This document shows, in pieces, positions 16,266 to 26,087 of a DNA stretch of 64,000 nucleotides. The position numbers and the translations under genes were made by a program. The notes under the pieces were generated by a model. It saw only the letters and a program-made list of their open reading frames with translations. It had not been told where the DNA came from and ran no database searches. This DNA is from an uncultured Prevotella sp. GTDB taxonomy: Bacteria > Bacteroidota > Bacteroidia > Bacteroidales > Bacteroidaceae. The stretch is from the NCBI RefSeq assembly GCF_946404925.1, contig NZ_CAMJFM010000001.1:1-64000 (forward strand). Reading direction: 5' to 3'. The stretch's first letter is position 1. Every line of letters starts with the position of its first letter.

Positions 16266-17888
16266 TTATTCAGTGATGTTAGGAAGTTCGAGACCAATGC
16301 CTTTCTTCTTGTCAACAACCTTCAGCACAAAGCCAAGGATAAGTGCAGCAACACCAAGTGATGCCAGCATAACCAATGGAGCTGTATAGTCGAACTGGGT
16401 AGGATCGGTTACGCCAGGATTTGTCTGGTCGAGCACCTTACCAATCAGCAGTGGGAACAACCACAATCCGATGTTCTGAATCCAGAAGATCAGAGCGTAT
16501 GCAGAACCGATGACTTTGGCATCAACCAACTTGGGCACTGATGGCCAGAGTGAAGCTGGAACAAGTGAGAACGATGCACCAAGAACCAGAATGGTGGTGT
16601 AAGCGATGATGATACCACCAACTGCATTGTCCTTGAACATAGGCAGAACGAATGCGAATGTAAGGTGACAAGCGATGAGCAGGATAGAACCCAGTACCAA
16701 CATCGAAGCTGCCTTACCATGATGGTCGAGATAGCTACCAAGGATAGGCGTGATGAGCACAGCCAGCAGTGGGAATACAGCAAAGATACTCTCGGCCGAC
16801 TGACGCATGTAACCCATATAGCAGTATGTTACGAGTGCAACGATTGAAAGTCCCAGCAAACCGAACTTCAAGTTTGCCTTCTTCTGGAAGTTTGATGCAA
16901 AACCAGCAGCAGCAACCACCAGCATGATAACATACTGAACGATGGTAACGCTTGATGAAGCCCAGAATGAGTCGGCATCAGGAGCAGTCAGTGTAAGGTT
17001 ACACTGCAGCATGTTTACAGCATACTTCTGGAATGGGAAGATGGCTGAATAGTACAGCACGCAAAGCAGAGCCACAATCCAGAAACCGCTATCTGTAAGA
17101 ATCTTACCCAGGTCGCTGATCTTAAATGGATCGTCCTTCTCCTCTGCCTCACCAGTCTGTGCATCCAGTTTCTGGTCCATGAAGAAATAAACGATGGTCA
17201 TGATGAGCGCGATACACATCAGCACAACACCGAAGGCTACTGAACGGCTAACGCTTACCTCGCCACCCAGACGGGCAAAGAAAGGCGAGAAAATCATACA
17301 GGTGGCTACACCCAGACGAGCCAGAGCCATCTCTGATCCCATGGCCAGAGCCATCTCGCGACCCTTGAACCACTTAACGATTCCTCTTGAAACTGTGATA
17401 CCAGCCATCTCGCAGCCGCAACCGAAGATCATGAATCCGCAAGCAGCAAATTTAGCCGAAGCAGGCATGCCAGCATAGAATGGCGATACACCCAACTCGT
17501 CGAATACAGGGATATAGTTGAGATTGTTGTTGAACCATGTCTCGAGTCCGGTTCCCATGAAGCTTTCGCTAACGGCATACCATTTTACACAGGCTCCAAC
17601 CAGCATAACGGCTGCTGAAAGAACTGCGGTGAAGCGAACGCCCATCTTGTCGAGGATGATACCAGCGAAGATAAGGAAGAACACGAATACGTTGAGGAAT
17701 ACCTCTGAGCCCTGCATAGTTCCGAATGCTGTTGAGTCCCAGCCACGGGTCTCCTGCATCAGGTCTTTGATAGGTGAGAGGATGTCCATAAAGATGTAGC
17801 TGCAGAACATCGCAAGGGCGAGCAGCAGCAATGCGGTCCAGCGCATGCCAGCGCTGTCGCGTAGAGTTTTCTGAATTGCTTGAGTCAT
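16266..17888 (-). CDS. MFS transporter, first of a related pair
   Basis: 540 aa, larger than the usual 400-450 because of an extended loop after segment 3 (about residues 105-130, WYAVSESFMGTGLETWFNNN) and longer central segments. Signatures: GIILDKMGVRF (MFS motif A-like), the SRGIVKWFKGREMALAMGSE stretch, and a PASLWPSVPKLV segment shared with its partner (PAALWPCVPKIIP). Inner-membrane carrier of unknown substrate. Lies 22 bases after the S9 peptidase gene and one base before DUF1846. Being a pair of paralogues around DUF1846 suggests import and export, or two related substrates, for one pathway. Confidence 0.85.
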   Translation of the reverse strand: MTQAIQKTLRDSAGMRWTALLLLALAMFCSYIFMDILSPIKDLMQETRGWDSTAFGTMQGSEVFLNVFVFFLIFAGIILDKMGVRFTAVLSAAVMLVGACVKWYAVSESFMGTGLETWFNNNLNYIPVFDELGVSPFYAGMPASAKFAACGFMIFGCGCEMAGITVSRGIVKWFKGREMALAMGSEMALARLGVATCMIFSPFFARLGGEVSVSRSVAFGVVLMCIALIMTIVYFFMDQKLDAQTGEAEEKDDPFKISDLGKILTDSGFWIVALLCVLYYSAIFPFQKYAVNMLQCNLTLTAPDADSFWASSSVTIVQYVIMLVVAAAGFASNFQKKANLKFGLLGLSIVALVTYCYMGYMRQSAESIFAVFPLLAVLITPILGSYLDHHGKAASMLVLGSILLIACHLTFAFVLPMFKDNAVGGIIIAYTTILVLGASFSLVPASLWPSVPKLVDAKVIGSAYALIFWIQNIGLWLFPLLIGKVLDQTNPGVTDPTQFDYTAPLVMLASLGVAALILGFVLKVVDKKKGIGLELPNITE

Positions 17889-17910
17889 TATTTTAATTTT
17901 TTAAGTTTCA

Positions 17911-20124
17911 TTATTTCTTCAGCCATTTATCAAGCCAGTTGAAGAATGTGCGCTGCCACAGTACACCGTTCTGTGGTTTCAATACCCAGTGGTTCTCATC
18001 AGGGAAGATGAGCAACTCGGCAGGAATACCCTTCATGCGGGCAGCATTGAATGCCGACATACCCTGAGTGGCGTTGATACGATAGTCCTTCTCGCCATGA
18101 ATGCAGAGAATAGGTGTATCCCACTTATCAATGAACTGATGAGGTGAGTTCTTGTATGTCTTGTCTGCATTGGCTGTACGATCCTTGTTCCAATAAGCGT
18201 CGTCGTACTCAAAGTTAGAGAACCAGTTCTCCTCTGTCTCGGTGTACATAGCCTCCAGATTGAAAGCGCCATCGTGAGCAATGAATGCCTTGAAGCGCTT
18301 GTCGTGATGACCTGCGAGATAGTATACAGAGAAACCTCCGAATGATGCACCTACGGCACCCAGATGATCCTTGTCTACGTAAGGCAGATTGTTGGCAGCA
18401 TCGTCGATAGCGGCCAGATAGTCCTTCATGCACTGACCGGTCCAGTCACCTGAGATTTCCTCAAGCCACTCCTGTCCGAATCCTGGCAAACCACGACGGT
18501 TGGGAGCTACAACGACATAACCCTGAGATGCCATGATAAAGAAGTTCCAACGGTAGCTCCAGAACTGTGAAACCGGGCTCTGAGGACCACCCTCGCAGAA
18601 CAGCAGAGTGGGGTACTTCTTCGAAGCGTCAAAGTTTGGTGGCAGGATAATCCAAGCCAACAACTCCTTACCATCAGTGGTCTTTACCCAACGCTGCTGA
18701 ACAGATGGCTTAGCCAACTGATCGGTGATGTGCTTATTCTCGAAAGTAAGCTGACTAACAGCTGTGTTAGCAGGCTTCTTAAAGTTAGGAGTTACAATAT
18801 AAAGATCTGCTGGAGCGGTGATAGAGTGACGTTCCATCAACAGCTGCTTACCGTTATTCATCAAGTGGATTGAACCAAAGTCTGCCCAAGCGTTACCCTC
18901 CTGACAACCAGAACCTGACTGTGGTGTTACCATTGTGTACATCTGCTTCAGCTCGCCTTTCCAGTTAACAGCATAGAGGTTCTCTGTAGCATGCCAAACA
19001 CCGATGAAGTAAATCATCGCATCCTTAGAATCGCTCCACACGAAATCGTCAACATTTGAGTCGAAACTCTCTGTTATATATTTCTTCTCGCCAGTAGCTA
19101 AGTTGTAGACACACAGGCGGTTACGGTCGGCCTCATAGCCATCACGCTCCATCGAAGTCCAAGCCACATACTTACCATCAGGAGAGAATTTGGGGTTCTG
19201 ATCGTAACCCACATTGTTCTTCAGATTCTCCTTGGCATTAACGCTCTGATACTTCAGTGTCTTGGTTGGGTCAACCTCAGGAGCCTTATAGTCGGCAGGC
19301 TTGCAGAGGTTCTTTGTCTCGCGCGTACCTATTTTATATATATAGATATCAGAATCGGTTGAAATAGAGTAGGCTAGACCGGTCTTCTTTCTGCAGGTAT
19401 AGGCAATCGACTTTGAGTCAGGACTCCAGTCCAGCTGCTCGATACCACCGAATGGCTCCATGGGGCACTCAAAAGGCTCGCCCTCCAGAATGTCGATGCC
19501 ATCTTTGATACCATCCTCAGTTACGTCAGCCACGAAAGGATGCTGGATGCTCTCTACATAGTGATCCCAATGGCGATACATCAAATCTGTTATCAAACGA
19601 CCAGTAGCTTTTGGAAGATCATCTGGGTTCTTCTTGATAATCTCATTGAAATCCAGTGAGTGGAGCAGAATCACCTTCTTGCCATCGGGCGAGAACTTAA
19701 AGCCCTCGATATCCTTTGATGTCTTTGATATCTGCTTGCGGTCAGAACCATCAGGGTTCATGGTCCACAGCTGACCACTAGAAAGGAATGCAATCTTACC
19801 CTGATACCATGTTGGATCGGTCTCACTCTTTGTGCCTGTTGTCAGGGTAATATTGCCTGTACCATCGGCGTTGATGATAGCAATCTTCTGCTGACTCTTA
19901 TTGGCCTTTACGCTATAATAACCAATCTGGTAAACAATCTGCTTGCCATCGGCCGAAGCTTCAGCAGCGCCGATGCGTCCCATGGCCCAGAGAGCCTCTG
20001 GAGTCATCAGGTTGCTACTCAGCTTTATGTTCTGTTTACCTATCTTCACGTTGTTCTGTGCATTTGCGTTGCCTGGCAGCATCAGCAGCATAGCGGCAAC
20101 AATTGATAATACGCTTCTTTTCAT
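17911..20124 (-). CDS. Secreted S9-family prolyl oligopeptidase-type peptidase
   Basis: 737 aa. Signal peptide to about GNANAQN (residue 23). The N-terminal half is a beta-propeller built from WD40-like/TolB repeats (FSPDGKKVILLHS, WSPDSKSIAYTC, FSPDGKYVAW). The C-terminal alpha/beta-hydrolase domain has the nucleophile in GASFGGFS, the Asp in HGEKDYRI and H712 in DENHW. It removes dipeptides or cleaves peptides in the periplasm, like DPP-type enzymes of Bacteroidetes. It sits six bases after yidC, and the pairing may reflect supply of peptides to the POT or MFS carriers nearby, which is inference. Confidence 0.92.
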   Translation of the reverse strand: MKRSVLSIVAAMLLMLPGNANAQNNVKIGKQNIKLSSNLMTPEALWAMGRIGAAEASADGKQIVYQIGYYSVKANKSQQKIAIINADGTGNITLTTGTKSETDPTWYQGKIAFLSSGQLWTMNPDGSDRKQISKTSKDIEGFKFSPDGKKVILLHSLDFNEIIKKNPDDLPKATGRLITDLMYRHWDHYVESIQHPFVADVTEDGIKDGIDILEGEPFECPMEPFGGIEQLDWSPDSKSIAYTCRKKTGLAYSISTDSDIYIYKIGTRETKNLCKPADYKAPEVDPTKTLKYQSVNAKENLKNNVGYDQNPKFSPDGKYVAWTSMERDGYEADRNRLCVYNLATGEKKYITESFDSNVDDFVWSDSKDAMIYFIGVWHATENLYAVNWKGELKQMYTMVTPQSGSGCQEGNAWADFGSIHLMNNGKQLLMERHSITAPADLYIVTPNFKKPANTAVSQLTFENKHITDQLAKPSVQQRWVKTTDGKELLAWIILPPNFDASKKYPTLLFCEGGPQSPVSQFWSYRWNFFIMASQGYVVVAPNRRGLPGFGQEWLEEISGDWTGQCMKDYLAAIDDAANNLPYVDKDHLGAVGASFGGFSVYYLAGHHDKRFKAFIAHDGAFNLEAMYTETEENWFSNFEYDDAYWNKDRTANADKTYKNSPHQFIDKWDTPILCIHGEKDYRINATQGMSAFNAARMKGIPAELLIFPDENHWVLKPQNGVLWQRTFFNWLDKWLKK

Positions 20125-20130
20125 ATAAGT

Positions 20131-22020
20131 TTATCTTTTTTGTTGGTTCATTCTCTGTTTCTGTAGTTCCTCAGCCTGCTTCTGCATAGCCTCAAGACGG
20201 GCAGCCAGACCAGAGGTCTTCTTCTGTGGGTTGTTCTTATTCTCCTTATACTTTGCCTCAAGGATAGCCAGTAACTTCTCGTCGTTAGTGGTCTTGCGGA
20301 GTGTCCACATGATAGCTGCCGAGAAGAACAGTGAGATAAAGTAGTAGAAGTTCAGACCTGATGAGTAGTCGTTGAACATGAAGAAGAACATGACTGGCAT
20401 CAGATACATCATCCACTGCATCATCTTCATCTGCTCAGCCTGCTGACCAACCATCTGGTCACGCTGCTGGCGCATGGTCATATATGAGTAGAGAACATTC
20501 GATACACAGAACAGGATACATGTCAGCGACAAGTGATCGCCAATACCCCAGATGTTGGTACCCCATTCGATAATTGGGTCGTAGGTCGAGAGGTCGCTAA
20601 TCCAGAGGAACGACTCACGACGCAGCTGGATAGCATTTGGTACGAAGAAGAACATAGCCATCCAGATGGGGAACTGAATCAGCATGGGCAGACAGCCTCC
20701 AAGTGGCGATACACCATACTGTGAGTACAGCTGCATCATAGCCTGCTGTTTCTTCATCGAGTCTTCAGGCTTGTCGTACTGCTTGGTGGCCTCGTCGAGT
20801 TTTGGTTTCAGTACGCGCATCTTGGCAGATGACATATAGCTCTTCTTTACCATTGGGAAGGTGAGAACCTTCAGCAACAGGGTAATCAGAATCAGTACGA
20901 TACCCATTGAGAATCCCCATGAAGTCAACCAATCGAATACGTAGATGGTGAACCAACGGTTAATCCAGCGAACCAGCCACCAACCCAGGTTAACCAGCTG
21001 CTCCAGGTCGAGGTCCTTGCCGAATGTGCTCTGCTGTTCAACCTCCTTGATCAGACGGAAGTCGTTAGGACCAATATACATCTCGAACTCCGAAGCCTTT
21101 GCACCTGTTGGATCGAATGCAGTCTTCAGTTTGGCGTTAAACTGCTTCAGATAGCCTGAACCCTTCTCCTGAGGAGCGCTTGTGAGCAGTGAGTTCGCTG
21201 CGAAATCATCCTTAGCAATCAGAGCTGCTGAGAAGAACTGATTCTTAAAGGCAACCCATTCTAGCTGCTCTTCAATCTTCTCATCAATCTTCTCTGAAGT
21301 CTCGTTCAGATAGTCTGTGCCACCATCCTTTTCCTTATAGGTAACTGATGTGTAGCGGTTCTCAAACGTAAAGCCCTTCTCCTGCTGACGGCAGAGGTCG
21401 TTCCATTCGATGTTCATCTCCTGATAGTTTGGAGCGAACATGCCCTGCAATCCGTTTGCCTTCAGGTTGAAGTGCAACATATAGTCCTTACCCAGAACAT
21501 AGTTGAACTCGATGCTACCGCCATTGCCAGCCAGGGCAGTCATGGTGAGTGTAGAGTCAGTGACGTTCGATGGGGTGAAGAACAGGTCTTTGGTGATAAT
21601 GTTCTCCGACTTACCTGCCAGCATAAAGTTCATCTGCTGGGTCTTCTCGTCGAAGAGCGTTACATCCATACCATCTTCTAAATTCTCAAATCCTTTGATA
21701 ACAGCTTTAGCCAGTGTTCCGCCTTTTGTGTTGAATGTCAGCTCAACCTTGCCGTTCTTCAGAACAATAGGTTCGTTCTTGCCGTTCATCGATGCATAGA
21801 ATGCGGCTGTAGTGTCACCCTGAGCAGCTGCTTCAGCCTGTGCTTTACGTGCCGTTTCTTCTGCTTTCTGCTTCTTGGCGGCATTCTGCTGCATAACTGT
21901 TGCGATGCTGTCTTGCTTTCTTGCGGCCTCTATTTCCTCCTGCGAAGGCTGATTATACCAGCTGAAGCCGATAAGCACCAGCGCAATGAGGACAAAGCCG
22001 ATAATAGTGTCTTTATTCAT
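20131..22020 (-). CDS. yidC: Membrane protein insertase YidC
   Basis: 629 aa, typical Gram-negative length. N-terminal anchor (IIGFVLIALVLIGFSWYN), a Gln/Ala-rich linker, the large periplasmic P1 domain (about 65-350), then five membrane segments including GFSMGIVLILITLLLKVLTFP with the conserved hydrophilic-groove Arg-equivalent region, and the GGCLPMLIQFPIWMAMFF motif. The basic, coiled C-terminal tail (LEAMQKQAEELQKQRMNQQKR) may touch the ribosome. First gene of the leftward run. Confidence 0.96.
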   Translation of the reverse strand: MNKDTIIGFVLIALVLIGFSWYNQPSQEEIEAARKQDSIATVMQQNAAKKQKAEETARKAQAEAAAQGDTTAAFYASMNGKNEPIVLKNGKVELTFNTKGGTLAKAVIKGFENLEDGMDVTLFDEKTQQMNFMLAGKSENIITKDLFFTPSNVTDSTLTMTALAGNGGSIEFNYVLGKDYMLHFNLKANGLQGMFAPNYQEMNIEWNDLCRQQEKGFTFENRYTSVTYKEKDGGTDYLNETSEKIDEKIEEQLEWVAFKNQFFSAALIAKDDFAANSLLTSAPQEKGSGYLKQFNAKLKTAFDPTGAKASEFEMYIGPNDFRLIKEVEQQSTFGKDLDLEQLVNLGWWLVRWINRWFTIYVFDWLTSWGFSMGIVLILITLLLKVLTFPMVKKSYMSSAKMRVLKPKLDEATKQYDKPEDSMKKQQAMMQLYSQYGVSPLGGCLPMLIQFPIWMAMFFFVPNAIQLRRESFLWISDLSTYDPIIEWGTNIWGIGDHLSLTCILFCVSNVLYSYMTMRQQRDQMVGQQAEQMKMMQWMMYLMPVMFFFMFNDYSSGLNFYYFISLFFSAAIMWTLRKTTNDEKLLAILEAKYKENKNNPQKKTSGLAARLEAMQKQAEELQKQRMNQQKR

Positions 22021-22061
22021 TTCTATTTTGCTTTTTTATTAATGTACGCGTAAATCAAGGT

Positions 22062-22095
22062 GCAAAATTACGAAAAAAATACGAAAAGAATGCAA
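22062..22095 (-). promoter_or_regulatory. Promoter of yidC and downstream genes
   Basis: Minus strand TTG (22093-22095), 22-base spacer, TAATTTTGC (22062-22070). Leaves a leader of about 35 bases. Confidence 0.65.
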
Positions 22096-22113
22096 TCTAT
22101 TGGCAAAAAATTG

Positions 22114-22122
22114 TATCTTTGC
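22114..22122 (+). promoter_or_regulatory. -7 box of the DUF3078 gene with almost no leader
   Basis: TATCTTTGC ends eight bases before the ATG at 22130, so the mRNA would be leaderless or start within a few bases of the start codon. No clear -33 element. Confidence 0.65.
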
Positions 22123-22129
22123 AGCAGAT

Positions 22130-23308
22130 ATGAGAAAAGTAGCATTTATTTTTGCAGCATTTTGGGTGCTAAGCGCCTCAGCTGCTGAACCCAAAGATAC
22201 GATAGACGGACGCTTTTTTCGTCTGTTTGCTCCTATGACTTTCTATCATAACATAGCAAACAAATCACTGTCAATCGATTCTGCTCAAACAGTAAAGGAT
22301 CCCGTTTCCGACGCTATCGATGCTGCCTTGTTACATATTTACCTCAATCGTCCCGATCTGGTGAATACTACCGAAACCGAGTTGAAGGAAACAGGTAATG
22401 TTCGTCAGGATGTCGATCAGCCCATCAAGAATCAGGTAAAGCTGGTCGAGAAGGTCGAAAGTCCTGTGATTGACACTCCAGACGACGTTCCTACGGCGAT
22501 TCTGATTCAGAAACCCGATTTCTGGACCAAGAAGGGCGATGGCTATTTGCAGTTTATGCAGAACTATGTGAGTGGCAACTGGTATAAGGGTGGCGAAAGC
22601 AACTACTCTATGGTTGGAGCACTTACGCTTGAGGCCAACTATGATAACAGGAACAAGTGGAAGTGGGATAATAAATTGGAGCTGAAACTCGGATTCATGC
22701 ATACCCGTACCGACTCTGTTCATAAGTTCAAGTCAAATGAGGACCTGATTCGTTTCACCAGTAAGGTTGGTCTCGAGGCTGCCAAGAACTGGTATTATAC
22801 CTTGCAGTTGCTTGCTTACACCCAATTTACTCAGGGTTTGAAGGCAAACGACCTCAAGACTTATTCTGACTTTATGTCTCCTTTCAACTTGAACCTCGGT
22901 CTCGGTATGGATTATAAGGTAGCCACAAAGGATAAGAAGCTAACAGGTACAGTCAACCTTTCTCCTTTGGCAGTCAACTATCGTTATGTCGATCGCCTGG
23001 CACTTTCTACCAGCTATGGCTTGGATGAGGGTAAGCATTCTCTCATCGACTTCGGTTCGCAGGTTACTGCCGATGTTACATGGAAGATTAACGATGTGGT
23101 TTCTTGGAAGTCGCGCCTCTATGCGTTCACATCTTATAAACGTGCAGAAATCGAGTGGGAAAACACTTTCTCTCTCCGTGTGTCTAAGTATATCTCAGCC
23201 AATCTGTTCCTCTTCCCACGTTTCGACGATACTGGCAAGAAGGACGATAGTATGGGCTATCTACAGTTCAAGGAATATAGCTCTATCGGATTTACCTATG
23301 GATTCTAA
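22130..23308 (+). CDS. DUF3078 outer-membrane-associated protein
   Basis: 392 aa from ATG 22130; an upstream in-frame start at 22100 would put the promoter inside the gene. Signal peptide to about LSASAAEPK (residue 19). From about 130 the DUF3078 region appears: WTKKGDGYLQFMQNYVSGNWYKGGESNYS, then beta strands with aromatic residues through to the C terminus, as in outer-membrane barrels. The role is unknown. It is followed by a strong bidirectional terminator. A clustered pair of DUF3078 and DUF1573 genes is convergent here. Confidence 0.88.
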   Translation: MRKVAFIFAAFWVLSASAAEPKDTIDGRFFRLFAPMTFYHNIANKSLSIDSAQTVKDPVSDAIDAALLHIYLNRPDLVNTTETELKETGNVRQDVDQPIKNQVKLVEKVESPVIDTPDDVPTAILIQKPDFWTKKGDGYLQFMQNYVSGNWYKGGESNYSMVGALTLEANYDNRNKWKWDNKLELKLGFMHTRTDSVHKFKSNEDLIRFTSKVGLEAAKNWYYTLQLLAYTQFTQGLKANDLKTYSDFMSPFNLNLGLGMDYKVATKDKKLTGTVNLSPLAVNYRYVDRLALSTSYGLDEGKHSLIDFGSQVTADVTWKINDVVSWKSRLYAFTSYKRAEIEWENTFSLRVSKYISANLFLFPRFDDTGKKDDSMGYLQFKEYSSIGFTYGF

Positions 23309-23310
23309 AA

Positions 23311-23345
23311 CAAAAACCCGCTTTCATCAAGCGGGCTTTTGTTTT
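23311..23345. terminator. Bidirectional Rho-independent terminator
   Basis: AAAAACCCGCTT - TCATC - AAGCGGGCTTTTG: 7-bp perfect stem flanked by As and Ts, so it serves the DUF3078 gene on the plus strand and DUF1573 on the minus strand. Confidence 0.9.
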
Positions 23346-23734
23346 TATTGTGCTTCAGTCATTTCTCCCTCAATATAGAGGCGGGTCATTTCCACAACGC
23401 CGTTAGTTCGAATCGTGATCGACTTCTTGAAGTGACCTGGGAATTTGCCGGCTCCGTTGTAGGTTACTTTTATCTCACCCTTCTCTCCTGGCTGTATTGG
23501 AGTTTTTGTGTACTCAGGCACAGTGCAACCGCAACTGGCCACAGCCTGATTAATTACCAATGGCTGCTCGCCAACGTTGGTGTAGGTAAAGGTGTAAGTA
23601 ACAACAGGGCTCTTCTCTGAGAAAGTGCCGAAGTTATGAGTCAGTTTGTCGAACTTGATTTCTGCAGGTTTCTGAGCCAAAGCAGTTGTAAGTCCGCACA
23701 CAATCATAAATGCTATAAATGCAATTTTCTTCAT
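23345..23734 (-). CDS. DUF1573 secreted protein
   Basis: 129 aa. Signal peptide ending ALAQKPAEI, then a single Ig-like DUF1573 domain (NFGTFSEKSPVVTYTFTYTN, VASCGCTVPEYTKTPIQPG) with the characteristic CGC motif. The family is abundant in Bacteroidetes; its role is unclear. It is transcribed alone from a promoter at 23764-23772. Confidence 0.9.
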   Translation of the reverse strand: MKKIAFIAFMIVCGLTTALAQKPAEIKFDKLTHNFGTFSEKSPVVTYTFTYTNVGEQPLVINQAVASCGCTVPEYTKTPIQPGEKGEIKVTYNGAGKFPGHFKKSITIRTNGVVEMTRLYIEGEMTEAQ

Positions 23735-23763
23735 CTTTTTTGTCGTTTAAATGATAATTCAGT

Positions 23764-23772
23764 GCAAAGATA
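23764..23772 (-). promoter_or_regulatory. -7 box of the DUF1573 gene
   Basis: Minus strand TATCTTTGC, about 30 bases before the ATG. The -33 region falls in the TAAGAAT tandem repeat, and no clear TTTG is seen. Confidence 0.6.
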
Positions 23773-23781
23773 TATAAAAAA

Positions 23782-23810
23782 TAAGAATTAAGAATTAAGA
23801 ATTAAGAATT
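23782..23810. repeat. Tandem heptamer TAAGAAT, four copies
   Basis: Four perfect head-to-tail copies of TAAGAAT plus one base, lying between the divergent DUF1573 and aspS promoters. Copy number could vary between strains and change the spacing of both promoters. Confidence 0.85.
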
Positions 23811-23813
23811 ATA

Positions 23814-23846
23814 TTTGTCTATTATCATTTTTTTATGTAATTTTGC
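23814..23846 (+). promoter_or_regulatory. Promoter of aspS
   Basis: TTTG (23814-23817), 20-base spacer, TAATTTTGC (23838-23846). An ATG opening a three-codon ORF lies 9 nt after the G. Confidence 0.8.
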
Positions 23847-23853
23847 ACCTCAA

Positions 23854-23865
23854 ATGAATAAATAG
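23854..23865 (+). CDS. Three-codon upstream ORF (MNK) before aspS
   Basis: ATG AAT AAA TAG, nine bases before the aspS ATG at 23875. Same 9-nt spacing from the -7 box as the other short ORFs. Translation not shown. Confidence 0.35.
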   Translation: MNK

Positions 23866-23874
23866 CAATTAAAT

Positions 23875-25635
23875 ATGTACAGAAGTAAGACTTGTGGTGA
23901 GCTTAGGCTCCAGGATGCCGGTAGTGTAGTAACACTCGCCGGATGGGTACAGCGAAGTCGTAAGATGGGAGGAATGACCTTCGTTGATCTTCGCGATCGT
24001 TATGGTTTGACTCAGCTTGTATTCAATGAGGCTGATGATGCTGAACTCTGTGAACGTGCTAACAAACTCGGCCGTGAATTCTGTATTCAGATCAAGGGTG
24101 AGGTTAGCGAGCGCCAGAGCAAGAATCCCAAGATGCCTACTGGCGATATCGAGATTCTGGTTAAGGAACTGAATGTGTTGAGCGAGAGTCTCACTCCTCC
24201 TTTCACTATTGAGGATAATACTGATGGTGGTGATGATATCCGTATGAAGTATCGCTACCTCGATCTGCGTCGTGCTGCTGTTCGTAAGAATCTCGAACTG
24301 CGTCACCGCATGACCATCCTGATTCGTAACTTCCTCGATGGTAAGGACTTTATCGAGGTTGAGACACCTATCCTGATTGGTTCAACTCCTGAGGGTGCCC
24401 GCGACTTTGTGGTTCCTTCACGTATGAATCCCGGTCAGTTCTATGCTTTGCCTCAGTCTCCTCAGACTCTGAAGCAGCTTCTGATGGTATCAGGTTTCGA
24501 CCGTTACTTCCAGATTGCCAAGTGCTTCCGCGACGAGGACCTGCGTGCCGACCGTCAGCCAGAGTTCACTCAGATCGACTGCGAGATGTCTTTCGTAGAT
24601 CAGGAGGATGTACTCCAGCTTTTCGAGGATATGGCCCGTCATCTGTTCAAGGAGGTTCGTGGTGTCGAGCTTCCTCCACTTCAGCGTATGACATGGCACG
24701 AGGCTATGCGTCGTTTCGGTTCTGATAAGCCCGATCTCCGTTTCGGTATGGAGTTCGTTGAACTCATGAATCAGCTCAAGGGTACTGGCACATTCCCTGT
24801 ATTCAACGATGCTAACTATATCGGCGGTATCTGTGTTCCTGGTTGCGCTAATTATTCTCGCAAGCAGCTCGACGAGCTCACCGAGTTTGTTAAGCGTCCT
24901 CAGGTAGGCGCCAAGGGTCTTGTATATGTCAAGTTCAACGAGGATGGCACTGTTAAGTCATCTATCGATAAGTTCTATACACCTGAGGTTTGGGCTAAAG
25001 TTAAGGAAGCATGTGGTGCCAAGGATGGCGACCTCGTACTGATTCTCAGTGGCGACAATGCCAACAAGACTCGTGTTCAGCTCTGCACACTTCGTCTTGA
25101 GATGGGCGATCGTCTTGGTCTTCGCGATAAGGACAACTTCGTTTGTCTGTGGATTGTCGACTTCCCGCTCTTTGAGTGGAGCGATGAGGAGCAGCGCCTG
25201 ATGGCTACTCACCATCCATTCACTATGCCTAATCCTGACGATATACCTCTGCTTGATACCGATCCTGCCAAGGTTCGTGCCGTTGCTTACGACTTCGTAT
25301 GTAATGGTGTTGAGGTAGGTGGCGGTTCACTCCGTATCCACGATGGTAAACTCCAGGAGAAGATGTTCCAGATACTCGGCTTTACTCCCGAGCGTGCTAT
25401 GGCTCAGTTTGGCTTCTTGATTAATGCCTTCAAGTACGGAGCTCCCCCTCATGCAGGTCTGGCTTTCGGTCTCGATCGCTTCGTCAGTCTGATGGCTGGT
25501 CTCGATAGCATCCGCGATTGTATCGCATTCCCAAAGAACAACAGCGGTCGCGATGTGATGCTCGATGCTCCAGGCGAGCTAGACCCCAAACAGCTTGAAG
25601 AGTTGCAACTTAAGATTGATATTCATCAAGAATAG
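23875..25635 (+). CDS. aspS: Aspartyl-tRNA synthetase
   Basis: 586 aa, bacterial type. N-terminal OB anticodon-binding domain ([20 protein letters not shown]), class II motif 2 ([18 protein letters not shown]) and motif 3 ([13 protein letters not shown]), and the bacterial GAD insertion domain between them (about 290-420). Charges tRNA-Asp. Starts with ATG 23875, giving the usual [10 protein letters not shown]. Monocistronic; no terminator is visible before the next promoter. Confidence 0.98.
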   Translation: MYRSKTCGELRLQDAGSVVTLAGWVQRSRKMGGMTFVDLRDRYGLTQLVFNEADDAELCERANKLGREFCIQIKGEVSERQSKNPKMPTGDIEILVKELNVLSESLTPPFTIEDNTDGGDDIRMKYRYLDLRRAAVRKNLELRHRMTILIRNFLDGKDFIEVETPILIGSTPEGARDFVVPSRMNPGQFYALPQSPQTLKQLLMVSGFDRYFQIAKCFRDEDLRADRQPEFTQIDCEMSFVDQEDVLQLFEDMARHLFKEVRGVELPPLQRMTWHEAMRRFGSDKPDLRFGMEFVELMNQLKGTGTFPVFNDANYIGGICVPGCANYSRKQLDELTEFVKRPQVGAKGLVYVKFNEDGTVKSSIDKFYTPEVWAKVKEACGAKDGDLVLILSGDNANKTRVQLCTLRLEMGDRLGLRDKDNFVCLWIVDFPLFEWSDEEQRLMATHHPFTMPNPDDIPLLDTDPAKVRAVAYDFVCNGVEVGGGSLRIHDGKLQEKMFQILGFTPERAMAQFGFLINAFKYGAPPHAGLAFGLDRFVSLMAGLDSIRDCIAFPKNNSGRDVMLDAPGELDPKQLEELQLKIDIHQE

Positions 25636-25690
25636 TTTAAATTCTGCTAAAATTGCCTAATTATCAGCGAGTTATCTAAAAAAATAGCGG

Positions 25691-25699
25691 TATTTTTGC
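25691..25699 (+). promoter_or_regulatory. -7 box of the DUF2582 gene
   Basis: TATTTTTGC, 57 bases before the start codon, leaving a leader of about 50 bases that is rich in A. -33 element not clear. Confidence 0.6.
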
Positions 25700-25756
25700 A
25701 AACGAAAATTAAATAAAGGAAGCAAAACTTCAATAAAGTATTAATTTTTTAGAACT

Positions 25757-26068
25757 ATGGCAGAAAAGAAAGCAACAGCTAAGAAGGCTACTGAGACAAA
25801 GGCAGCCGCAGCTAAGAAGACTACAACCGTGAAGAAGGCCGCTGCTCCTAAGGCAGCTGCAAAGGCAGTTCTCGCTATCAACGCTGAGAATGCAGGTTTC
25901 AAGGCAGGTGATGTTTATCAGGCACTTGCAGCAGCAGGTAAGGCTCTCACCGTAAAGGAGATTGCTAAGGCTGCTAAGATCTCTGAGGAGGAGACTCTTC
26001 TCGGTCTGGGTTGGCTCTTCAAGGAGGGTAAGCTCGCTAATGATGGTGAAAAAGTTACATTGGCTTAA
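25757..26068 (+). CDS. DUF2582 winged-helix protein with a histone-H1-like Lys/Ala tail
   Basis: 103 aa. Residues 1-37 are almost only Lys, Ala and Thr in (A)KKA repeats, like histone H1 and bacterial HU-tail proteins, and would bind DNA by charge. Residues 43-103 match the small DUF2582 winged helix (AGDVYQALAAAGKALTVKEI-like, with GLGWLFKEGKLANDG). A nucleoid-associated or architectural role is plausible but unproven. Followed by a strong terminator. Confidence 0.85.
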   Translation: MAEKKATAKKATETKAAAAKKTTTVKKAAAPKAAAKAVLAINAENAGFKAGDVYQALAAAGKALTVKEIAKAAKISEEETLLGLGWLFKEGKLANDGEKVTLA

Positions 26069-26087
26069 GCCTTTTAACGAATCATAG

